64,000 bases of DNA from Bryum argenteum. Its lineage: Eukaryota > Streptophyta > Bryopsida > Bryales > Bryaceae. Made by a program: the position numbers and the translations under genes. Below, in pieces: positions 42,720 through 53,000 of the stretch (positions within the stretch are counted from its first letter, which is position 1; the number at the start of each line of letters is the position of its first letter). The stretch is taken from contig CM073321.1 of NCBI GenBank assembly GCA_037043015.1, positions 13,586,001-13,650,000 on the forward strand. Reading direction: 5' to 3'. The notes under the pieces were generated by a model. That model saw only the letters and a program-made list of their open reading frames with translations, was not told where the DNA came from and searched no databases.

Positions 42720-45700
42720 GGGTGCCGAGAACCTCCCAGACTTTCGTCCACGAAAGTCTAACAAAAAGCGTCAAGTACGCAAGATCCCAGACACACACTA
42801 GCCCACAAGGACGGCAGTCCAACTGCATTCGGAGGGTGTCGGCCCTTCGAGGCACAACATCTGCCATCCGAGGTCCACTATATTGGGAGGGTGCCGGCCC
42901 CTTCGAGGCACAACATTTGACATCACGAGGACCACAGCATCAGGAAGAGGCCAGCCCCTTCGAGGCACAACATCAGCCATCACGAGGGCCACAGCATTCG
43001 GAGGTACCAACCCCCTTCGAGGCACAACATCTGAACATCACGAGGACCACTGAGGTTCGGGGATTGAGCCGCCATTCAAAGGGAGAATGAAAGAGGAATT
43101 GAAAAAGAAAACAAATCAAACCTCCTGAGACCCTGCCAGACTTTCCTCCACGAAAGTCTAACACATCGAGGACCACTTCGGGAATTCGTGTCTCAAAAAG
43201 CTTAAGGTACGCATGATTACAGACACACAGAAGCTCACGAGGGTGCCAGTCACACTGCATTCGGAGGGTGTCGGCCATTCGAGGCACAACATCAGCCATC
43301 ACGAGGACCACAGCATTGGGAGGCACCAACCCCCTTTGTGGCACAACATCTGAACATCACGAGGACCTCTGAGGTTCGGGGATTGAGCCGCCATTCACAG
43401 CAAAAGATTGATAGAAGAATTGAAAGAGAAAAAAAAAACAAACCTCCCGAGACCCTGCCAGACTTTCCTCCACGAAAGTCTAACACAACGATGACCACTT
43501 CGGGAATTCGTGTCTCAAAAAGCTTAAGGAACGCAAGATCACAGACAGACAGAAGCCCACGAGGGTGCCAGTCACACTGCATTCGGAGGGTGTCGGCCAT
43601 TCGAGGCTCAACATCAGCCATCACGAGGACCACAGCATCGGGAAGAGGCCAGCCCCTTCGAGGCACAACATCAGCCATCACGAGGACCAGAGCATCAGGA
43701 AGACGCCATCCCCTTCGAGGCACAACATTAGCCATCACGAGGACCACACCATCGGAAAGAGGCCAGCCCCTTTGAGGCACAACATCAGCCATCACGAGGA
43801 CCACAGCATCGGGAGGTACCAACCTTCTTCGTGGCACAACATCTGAACATCACGAGGACCTCTGAGGTTCCGGGATTGAGCCGCCATTCACAGCGAAAGA
43901 TTGAAAGAAGAATTGAAAGTGAAAAACAAAACAAACCTCCCGAGACCCTGCCAGACTTTCCTCCACGAAAGTCTAACACACCGATGACCACTTCGGGAAT
44001 TCGTGTCTCAAAAAGCTTAAGGTAGGCAAGATTACACACACACAGAAGCCCACGAGAGTGCCAGTCACACTGCATTCGGAGGGTGTCGGCCATTCGAGGC
44101 ACAACATCAGCCATCACGAGGACCACAGCATTGGGAGGCACCAACCCCCTTTGTGGCACAACATCTGAACATCACGAGGACCTCTGAGGTTCGGGGATTG
44201 AGCCGCCATTCACAGCAAAAGATTGATAGAAGAATTGAAAGAGAAAAAAAAAACAAACCTCCCGAGACCCTGCCAGACTTTCCTCCACGAAAGTCTAACA
44301 CAACGATGACCACTTCGGGAATTCGTGTCTCAAAAAGCTTAAGGAACGCAAGATCACAGACAGACAGAAGCCCACGAGGGTGCCAGTCACGCTGCATTCC
44401 GAGGGTGTCGGCCATTCGAGGCACAACATGAGCCATCACGAGGACCAGAGCATTAGGAAGACGCCATCCCCTTCGAGGCACAACATTAGCCATCACGAGG
44501 ACCACACCATCGGGAAGAGGCCAGCCCCTTCGAGGCACAACATCAGCCATCACGAGGACCACAGCATCGGGAGGTACCAACCCTCTTCGTGGCACAACAT
44601 CTGAACATCACGAGGACCTCTGAGCTTCCGGGATTGAGCCGCCATTCACAGCAAAAGATTGAAAGAAGAATTGAAAGAGAAAAACAAAACAAACCTCCCG
44701 AGACCCTGCCAGACTTTCGTCCACGAAAGTCTAACACACCGATGACCACTTCGGGAATTCGTGTCTCAAAAAGCTTAAGGAACGCAAGATCACGATGCAC
44801 GTAAGCCCACGAGTGCGGTGCCAAATACACCGCATTCGGAGGGTGTCGGCCATTCGAGGCTCAACATCAGCCATCACGAGGACCACAGCATCGGGAAGAG
44901 GTCAGCCCCTTCGAGGCACAACATCAGCCATCACGAGGACCACAGCATTGGGAGGCACCAACCCCCTTTGTGGCACAACATTTGAACATCACGAGGACCT
45001 CTGAGGTTCGGGGATTGAGCCGCCATTCACAGCAAAAGATTGATAGAAGAATTGAAAGAGAAAAAAAAAACAAACCTCCCGAGACCCTGCCAGACTTTCC
45101 TCCACGAAAGTCTAACACACCGATGACCACTTCGGGAATTCGTGTCTCAAAAAGCTTAAGGAACGCAAGATCACAGACAGACAGAAGCCCACGAGGGTGC
45201 CAGTCACACTGCATTCGGAGGGTGTCGGCCATTCGAGGCACAACATCAGCCATCACGAGGACCACAGCATCGGGAAGAGGCCAGCCCCTTCGAGGCACAA
45301 CATCAGCCATCACGAGGACCAGAGCATGAGGAAGACGCCATCCCCTTCGAGCACAACATTAGCCATCAGGAGGACCACAGCATCGGGAAGAGGCCAGCCC
45401 CTTCCAGGCACAACATCAGCCATTACGAGGACCACAGCATCGGGAGGTACCAACCCTCTTCGTGGCACAACATCTGAACAATTCGAGGACCTCTGAGGTT
45501 CCGGGATTAAGCCGCCATTCACAGCGAAAGATTGAAAGAAGAATTGAAAGAGAAAAACAAAACAAACCTCTCGAGACCTTGCCAGACTTTCGTCCACGAA
45601 AGTCTAACACATCGAGGACCACTTCGGGAATTCGTGTCTCAAAAAGCTTAAGGTACGTAAAATCATAGACACACAGAAGCCCACGACGCTGCTAGTCACA

Positions 45701-45735
45701 CTGCATTCGGAGGGTGTCGGCCATTCGAGGCACAA
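42720..45735. repeat. Higher-order tandem array: 57-bp units and about 200-bp linker blocks
   Basis: The 57-bp unit begins CACAACATCAGCCATCACGA and ends CCCCTTCGAGG, in runs of one to four copies. Runs are separated by a conserved linker with TGAGGTTCGGGGATTGAGCC, an A-rich tract, a 22-bp near-palindrome and TTCGGGAATTCGTGTCTCAA. Linker starts fall near 43051, 43371, 43863, 44186, 44623, 45002 and 45494, so the higher-order period is 320-490 bp depending on unit number. Because 57 is a multiple of three, both strands stay open over long distances (19-residue peptide repeats), but this looks like a by-product. Confidence 0.9.
42738..45605. repeat. Eight copies of a 22-bp near-palindrome (arms AGACTTTCGT/ACGAAAGTCT)
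   Basis: Copies start at 42738, 43138, 43460, 43953, 44275, 44711, 45092 and 45584. Three (42738, 44711, 45584) have perfect 10-bp arms around CC, while the others carry TTTCCT in the left arm. The core TCGT-NN-ACGA is the same as in the sites of the 5.7-6.8 kb array. A 19/22 match occurs in the 254-bp repeats at 47.0-50.1 kb (GACATTCGTCGACGAAGGTC). Confidence 0.9.
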
Positions 45736-47028
45736 TGTCGCAACCCTTGCTAGCTCACCTTAGCTTACACCAACTCTTTCCCAACTCTAGCAAGTGTCAC
45801 GAGCGCTAACTCTGCACATCCCCCACATGCACAAAGTTAGCTCCCCATACCAACCACCAAGCTCACCGCTTGGTTATCAATCCCTCTTACTCATGCAACC
45901 GGGACTCAACCCCTTCATAGGTAGCCAATAGTTAGGTGTGGACTTCCACTTATGTCCAAGGCCCAACTTGGTGGCACTCCCATATCACGCGGCCTAACCG
46001 CACTTGGTGGTGTCTCCTCACCACCGCCCATGACCACCATGGCGACGCCAAGGCCACCAAGTAATCACAACGCCGGCGGTGAGACACCACCCCACATCGG
46101 TAGCACTCATGGTCCTCATTTTGCCTATATGAGTCCCCGTGGTGAAGCCCCAACACTAGCTCCCCCACCGGGACTCACCTTGTCCTTATGAGCCACCGTG
46201 GTGAAGCCCCAACACTAGCTCCACCCACCGTGCCTCATTTTGCACTTTGAGTCCCCATGGTGGAGCCCCAACACTAGCTCCACCCATTGGGACTCACCTT
46301 GGCTTGGGAGTCCCCATGGTGAGGCCCCAACACTAGCCACACCACTGGGACTCCCACCTTGGTCACCACCAAGGCACCATGGGAGTGGGGAGGGAGACCA
46401 GCCCTCCCATAGTATACTCTGTGGGATTCGGCAGCCCCTGGTCCTAGGTGAAGGGCTGGACCCTCACACCTCTAAAGTTTGGAAGACCACCCAATCTCCC
46501 AATGCCTTAGCCGCTGGAAGGCCCCGGGAGACTTCCCGAACCTTCCAGGGCTCGTATCTACCTCGTCCCGCATCCAAACGCGACGAGCGACCACTCTATC
46601 GACATCTACTCGTCAAGTAGATGCCGATAGACACCTTACTTGCCTCATTCCGACAAGTATTGAGGGAGTTATGCCCCTCTGAAGATTCGGGAGTCCCGGG
46701 CCAGCTTCCCAGTCCAGCACTGTCCCTGGACAGCACTCCCTTTAGTCCCACAATCTTCCAACTCCCATAACTTTTAGCTCACACCTCCAACTGAGGTGCT
46801 CCTTAGCATCCCGGAATCGTGGCAACATGAGCTTCCATAATCTCATGTCCATTCCGTCGTGGCTCCTAGTCTCCGTGGGTGAGAGGCGTCTCCAACGCCC
46901 GGGGTCCTCTCCCACACTAGGCCCACTTAGGTTCCCTTCACCTTGGCACCCCAAGGCCCGGGCGTCACTCCGGTGTCCCCCTTGGGCCCTTGGTGTTGCG
47001 GGCACTCCTCAAGGAGAGGTGCGCGACA
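45736..47028 (-). mobile_element. LTR R, copy 1 (solo, chromovirus family of the right edge)
   Basis: A 1293-bp LTR, reading TGTCGCAACCC to GTGCGCGACA on the plus strand. It is almost identical to the copies at 55131-56423 and 58483-59776; the last is attached to a minus-strand gypsy element, so the native direction is minus. The flanks (CACAA on the left, GTGGG on the right) do not form a target duplication, which suggests recombination or loss of flanking sequence after insertion. Age is probably young. Confidence 0.85.
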
Positions 47029-47451
47029 GTGGGGGCCCTAGACATTCGTCGACGAAGGTCTGATATGGACTCCAGCTCCCGCTCGAAAATGCAAGCTAGT
47101 GCCCGACGCAGGGGCCTCCTCATCAAGCCGCTGGATCTCAGCATGATGGCATTGCCTCAGCCCAAAACCATTTGCACACATGGGCTTCATCGGCGAGCAC
47201 GACGAAGGAGCACAGACCAGCCATGTTGAAAACAAGAGAGACCAGCAAATCAAGCAAGTGTGAAAAGAAAAGCAAAATCACGGTGGGGGCCCTAGACATT
47301 CTTCGACGAAGGTCTGATATGGACTCCAGCTCCCGCTTGAAAATGCAAGCTAGTGCCCGACGCAGGGGCCTCCTTATCAAGCCTCTGGATCTCAGCATGA
47401 TGGCATTGCCTCAGCCCAAAACCATCTGCACACATGGGCTTCATCGGCGAG

Positions 47452-49930
47452 TGTCAAACCTCATTTTTTCGTTTTTGCCCCACGTAAGTCCGGATAGCGG
47501 TTAGTTATAGCTAATTAGGAGAAATAAACGCCCATATCCTGGCCTACCCGGGTAATGACCGGGTAAGGTTAGCTCGGCCAGGAACCTGCCCACCCAGGAG
47601 CATCCTTAGGCTTAGTGGACAGGGTAGGGTAGCACTACCTTTTTGAATTTTCTTTTGCTTTGTATCTCCTGTTCTCGAGCCAGGATCCTGCCTAGTCGTA
47701 TCCAGTCGGCCCGCTGCGGACCCGGATAACGCGTAGCGGCTCTTCGCGGGTTGACTCCTACCCGGGAAAGGGCTGCCTCAACCGGGTATACCTCAACCGG
47801 GTACGGCCAGCCGGGTATGGCTCGACCGGTTGAGGCCCGGCCGGTTGTCGAAGACCGGGGAAGGCAGCGGCCGGGTCGTTAGCCACGGACGGGTCGGGCG
47901 GGGACAACCCTGGCGGCGGCGTACATGAAGAAGGCTGCAGAAAGGATGGAAGGAGCTCTCCAGGAGATGAGAGGCCTCATCGGGGAGATGGCCCGGACTT
48001 TTCCCGGGGAGGCACCTCCCCTTGCAGTTGTAGAGGATACCTGCACCCAGGGCAACCCCGAAGCGACCGAGGATGCCAGGGCCGAGGAGGAAGAGCCCAC
48101 CGACCTCGCGGCAATGGAGGAGCCGGTCCTGCCCACGAACCTGAGCCCGGAGAAGACCTCGAGGGAGACAGGGACTTTGCACCCCCTCAACAAGGACATA
48201 CCGGAGAGTGCTGAGGCAAGCCTGAAGGGCATACCCCCAGTCGAGGAGGAGGTTCCCCGGATAGTCAAAGAGGAGGTTTCCCGGGTAGCGGAGGAGGATA
48301 CCCGGGTAAGGAATCCCTCCCCCATTCCACCGGACCGGACTGTGGACCCCGCGGACAGGAGTCCTATTCCTGCCCTAGAGGCCACGATCCAACCAGGACA
48401 GGAAGGGGAGGCCGATACCCGGCCACCCGGACTGGTAACCGAGGAGCCGCGGACACCTCGCTGTCCGGGTTTAACCGTCCCACCGGAGCCCTCTGACAGC
48501 GAGGTCCTCCCCGAGAGGGCGCTGACCGCGGAAGCCGTCCCCCTCATCCCCGAGGACTTGATCGAGGTCCCGGAGATCGGGGAGGCACTCCCGGACACCT
48601 CAGCCCCGATGCCTTCAGGGGACACTGAGATCCTTGGGAGTGAAGAGACCGCTCCAGTGCTCCAGGAGACGGGGAACGAGGAGGAGGAGGTCACCTCCCA
48701 ACCCGGGTTGGGAGCGCAGAAGATTGAGACCGCCGAGACTGCCGAGGCTGCGAAGTAGGATGAGCGTGACAGGAAGGACTAGGGTCGAATGGGTTACTGG
48801 CGGATGCACCTGGCCGAGGATAGGGTTAGATTTTAGTGCCTTTATGGCGAGTAGGAGAATGACGGCGTTAGACTGACAAAGGCCGGATTTAGAAAGATTC
48901 CCTGGCGCAGGATTTTGTCCTCTTCTGGGATGCCAGGGAGGATCTGCTACTTAGCCGAGGGAAGGATACTCCCTCGGGGTCTTTTTGTGACTTTGCAATA
49001 CCCTAATCCAATGCAAGCACGCCTCTTTCTCATCTCCCTCGTGTGTGTGCGTGTGTGTCTGATTGTGTGTCCTTCTCCTTTTCCTGTCTTGTCTGCTGGG
49101 TCGGGGTGTTTGCAGAGTTCAGAGGACCCTTGCTATCCGGGCAAGAGAGAGAGCGGTTCCGTCCTTGAACGGAGAGTAGTACGGGAGGTAGAGAAGCTGA
49201 CAGGGGAGGAGTGCGGCTAGCGAACGGCACTTGCCACTTAGGGTTCGGTCCGGTCTGTCCGTGTAGCGTCTGGGATTACAGCGGCCAGGAAGGGATTCCG
49301 GCCGCTCAACCGACTCCCGAGAACACCATCGGTTGAGTCCCCCTAGATCGCTGAAGTCCGGGTAGACAGGTCTGTCTGTAGGTGATAGCGGTGAACTCCG
49401 GGCCAGTCGCACCATCCCCCAGTCCAGTAACCCGGAATCTACTAACCCGGGTAGTGAGTTGTGATAACCGGACCATAGGAGAACCGGATACCAACCTTTG
49501 TGACATGCGCGTGGATCTAGAGTCCGGGCGTAGAGGGAGGTATAAGGGAAGTTCCTAACAGGGTAAGGAGAGAGAACGTCTCGGTGACCTTTCCGGTCAT
49601 GTTAATCAACGGGAGCAGTGGTCTAACCCCTCCACTTATCTAAATCCGGGGAAACCCCTCTGAGGTGAATACAGAGGCTAAACTAAACCACAAAGACTAA
49701 AATCCCCTCCTTTCTCCTGTCCGGGTAGCTTCTTCCAGGACAGGATACGGGGTACGGGGGTGATAGGACAGTACCCGGATAGCACAAATCCGGGTTAGCT
49801 AACTGGTGGAAATTGTGTTCTTGCACTTCACAGATCTCCGTGGAACGAATACTCAGGTTCTTGTTTGGGAAACCTCTTTTACCACGAAAAAGGGTTATCC
49901 GGGCACGAATCGGGAAAGCACGTTACGACA
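47452..49930. mobile_element. Solo LTR B of the same long-LTR family as A
   Basis: A 2479-bp element begins TGTCAAACCTCATTTTTTCG and ends GTTACGACA, with a perfect 5-bp target duplication GCGAG (47447-47451 and 49931-49935). It shares its first bases and CACTTCACAGA followed by TGGAAC near its end with solo LTR A, but its body differs a lot in composition (GC-rich, CCGGGTA words). It lies inside a 254-bp repeat unit, so it inserted after that array formed. No internal retroelement genes are present. Confidence 0.8.
47925..48758 (+). CDS. Pro/Glu-rich ORF of 277 codons inside solo LTR B
   Basis: ATG 47925 starts MKKAAERMEGALQEMRGLIG, a short amphipathic helix, followed by a long disordered Pro/Glu/Thr-rich chain (PPVEEEVPRIVKEEVSRVAE and similar) to a stop at 48758. 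Low complexity and GC richness keep the antisense frame open too. A much shorter ORF stands at the matching place in solo LTR A (28846-29044), with no obvious similarity. Whether LTRs of this family really encode a protein is unknown. Confidence 0.3.
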   Translation: MKKAAERMEGALQEMRGLIGEMARTFPGEAPPLAVVEDTCTQGNPEATEDARAEEEEPTDLAAMEEPVLPTNLSPEKTSRETGTLHPLNKDIPESAEASLKGIPPVEEEVPRIVKEEVSRVAEEDTRVRNPSPIPPDRTVDPADRSPIPALEATIQPGQEGEADTRPPGLVTEEPRTPRCPGLTVPPEPSDSEVLPERALTAEAVPLIPEDLIEVPEIGEALPDTSAPMPSGDTEILGSEETAPVLQETGNEEEEVTSQPGLGAQKIETAETAEAAK

Positions 49931-50085
49931 GCGAGCACGACGAAGGAGCACAGACCAGCCATGTTCAAAACAAGAGAGACCATCAAATCAAGCAAGTGTG
50001 AAAAGAAAATTAAAATCACGGTGGGGGCCCTAGACATTCGTCGACGAAGGTCTGATATGGACTCCTGCTCATGCTCGAAAATGCT

Positions 50086-53000
50086 TGGGAGCTTGGACAT
50101 GTGTGGAAGGCCGCCCCGTGCCACCAAGTGGCACGCCCATGTGTTGGTGAGAGTTCCGGGTTGGCATACCCATGTGTTGGTGGGAGTTCCGAGTAATGAG
50201 TACCGGATAATGAGTTATGGAGTCAAGGTGGGTTGGACACCTTGACTTAGAATGGTGCTAACATTGTGTGTGTGGGGCACATGCAAGTGTTAACAAAGTC
50301 GTGGCCGGTTGCTACCAACTAAGTGAGCCGTGCTTCCGCTACCAAGTAAGGCTCACTAAGAAAAAGAAGAGTTGGAGTAATTAGGGTCGCGGCACTTGGT
50401 ATCAGAGCAGGCTACGTAACGGGATTCAATCAAGAGTAGGATGGCATTAGAGGCCGGAAGCTCGTGATGTGGCCCGAAGACACGTAGTTAAGCCTTTGTG
50501 GCCGGGGATGCCCCTCATGAGGAGTCTTCTTAAAGTCCATCGGAGGAGCCGGTGGAAATAAAAGGGGACCAAGGGGACCAAAGAGAAGTTGCTACTTGTG
50601 AGGAGGACACTCACCATGAGGAGGAAGAAAATCCCCAAGTCCCGTTCCCGGGAAACGAGGCCACAATCGGAAGGCACGAGATGATTGGTTCAATGAGCTT
50701 GTCAAAACTCTTCAAGTCTTGGAGGAAGAGATTAAGGAGCTCAAGAGAAGGGCATCATGACCTTCTTCGCGCAAGTTGTGCAAGACCAACTTGCCCTCTT
50801 CCTTCACGGGATTGGGCAAGGTAAACAAGGTCAAGGACTTCATTGTGGAACTTGAGCTCTACTTTGAAGCTCAAAGGGCTTGTGAAGAGGACAAGATCAC
50901 CATTCTCGTAACCTTCTTGAAAGAACATGCTCTTTTGCGGTGGACTCGTTACCGGGATGAGAACGCGGGAGTGGTGAGCAACTTGACTTGGACCGGTTTC
51001 AAGGGGATCCTAAGTGATCGCTTCACCGCGGAGTACCAAGAGATTCGGGATTGCATGGCCCTTGTGCAATTGAAGCAAATGGGCACTCTTCATGCCTATG
51101 TGAAGGATTTCAATGCACATTTGAATGTGCTCCCGAAGTTAGATGAATTGGCCAAATAGGTCATTTTCTTCAATGGACTCTAAGGTTAGGTGGAGCGGGC
51201 ATTATTCAAGATGCCGAGATTGCCGGAGACTTGTGCCGAGTTGCTCAAGTTGGCAAAAAGGATTGGTGATGATGAAGGTCACCAAAAGGCCTCTAAAGAG
51301 GAGGCCTCAACCGGAGAGCAAGGCAAATTACTATCCAAGAGCCAACATAAGAAAAATGGTTGGCAAAAGCTTTAGGGACAAGTCCAAAAAAAGAGACAAG
51401 TTACATTACTTGTTTGAATTGTGGTGAAGAAGGCCACATGGCAATGCATTGCTCCAAAAGAAAGGGGCAACCCACAAGTTCATAAGTCCCGAAGCATCGA
51501 AGAGGATGGACTTGCATTTGAGTAAGCAAGCTCATCCAAGTGAGGTTTGCAAAGAGGCAAGCCTCACCAAACGTTCCTTGTAGCAACAGAAGTAGAAGTG
51601 AAGTGCCAAAACTTCACCTTTGTGGAAAACTTCAAGGTTTGTGAAATGGATGGGATTGGTCTCATCTTATGTAAGACTTCTTTTGATACCTATGGGGTAA
51701 AGATAATGAGGTGGCCATTGAGAGTGGTTGCCAACCCCAAAGGCAAGGAGATTGAGTTGGAGTTCACCAAGGCTCCCAACATGTTAGGGAGTAGAATCAA
51801 CTTGGTGAACTTGGAGGAGTTAGAGGAAAACCGGTTCTAGATGATGCTAAGGACCGATTTGGGACTTGAAGGGAATAAGCCCACTTCTAACTCCACACCT
51901 CCCAAGTGTATTTGGGAGGTGGTAAAGGCTTTGATGATGCCTTTTGGGTTGTGCAACGTGTCATCAATGTTCACAACCCTCATGAATACGGTGTTCCATC
52001 AAGAGATGGATGTGTTGGTCATTGTCTACATCGATGACATATTGGTGTTCTCCAAAACGGCGGAGGAGCATGCACAACACCTTGCAATCGTGCTTGAAAA
52101 AACTTAGGGACAATAAGTTACATGCAAATGGGGAGAAGAGTGAGTTTGGCTTGCAAGAAATTAAGTTCTTGAGACTCATTATGACGGGGCAAAGTGTCAA
52201 ACCGAACCACAAGAAGGTAGAAGCAATCAAGAAGGGGAGCCAACCCACTTCACAAAGGGAATTGAGGTCATTGTTTCAGTTGGCCTATTATGATGCGAGG
52301 TTCATAAAGAACTTCTCGAAGATTGTTAAGCCCATGTCCGGTTTGCTTAAGAAAAACTTGGCCTTGGATGGGACCGATTCATGTGTGCAAGCATTTGAAA
52401 AAAAAAAACTCAAGGAGAAGCTCTCCTCCCCGCCGGTATTGAAGTTCCCGGAGTTTGATAAGCCTTTTTGAGGTGCACACCGATGCAGGAGACTTTGCCA
52501 TCGGGGAAGTACTCATGCAAGAAGGAAGGCCAATTGCATGTGAGAGCAAGAAATTTGATGGCACTTAAATCAATTGGCCAACGCATGAAAAAGAGATGGT
52601 TGCCATGGTGCATTGTTTGAAGACATGGCAACATTACCTTGGTCTCTATGAGATCAAGATATTCACCAATAATGTTTCATTGAAGTACTTTGAAACATAA
52701 GCCAAAGTTACACCCAAGCAATTGAGGTGGCATGTTACCTTAGTCCTTATAAATGTGGAGTTGATTCACAAGCCGGGCCGAGTGAAAGGGCGCCGGATGC
52801 ACTAGGTTGGAAGGTGAACATAAGTCAAATACCACGCAAGTCTTGAGAGTGATGTATGCGGGAGAAGGTGATTTGGCAAAACAGATAAGGGAGGCGTATA
52901 TAAAAGACCCCGAGGTTCAAAAGTTCTTAAGTGAACTTAGGTGAGGCATGAAGCCCAAAGGTATCCGGCTTCATCAATCTATGATCAAGTTAAAGCAAAA

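Larger units (their letters stand above)
47029..50085. repeat. 254-bp tandem repeat array, interrupted by solo LTR B
   Basis: Units begin GTGGGGGCCCTAGACATTCG at 47029, 47283 and 50028. The second unit is split by solo LTR B (47452-49930) and resumes at 49931. The third is cut at 50085 where the truncated gypsy LTR begins. Each unit holds GACATTCGTCGACGAAGGTC, whose centre TTCGTCGACGAA is a 12-bp palindrome. No coding potential is supported. Confidence 0.85.

Noticed and set aside
43292-45597. Several ORFs of 90-180 codons on both strands
   Set aside because: They are the 57-bp tandem repeat read in frame; both strands are equally open and no unit starts with a conserved ATG.
42720-50085. 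Centromeric satellite interpretation of the 42.7-50.1 kb arrays
   Set aside because: The arrays total only a few kilobases and are heterogeneous; chromoviruses nearby are suggestive but not sufficient.
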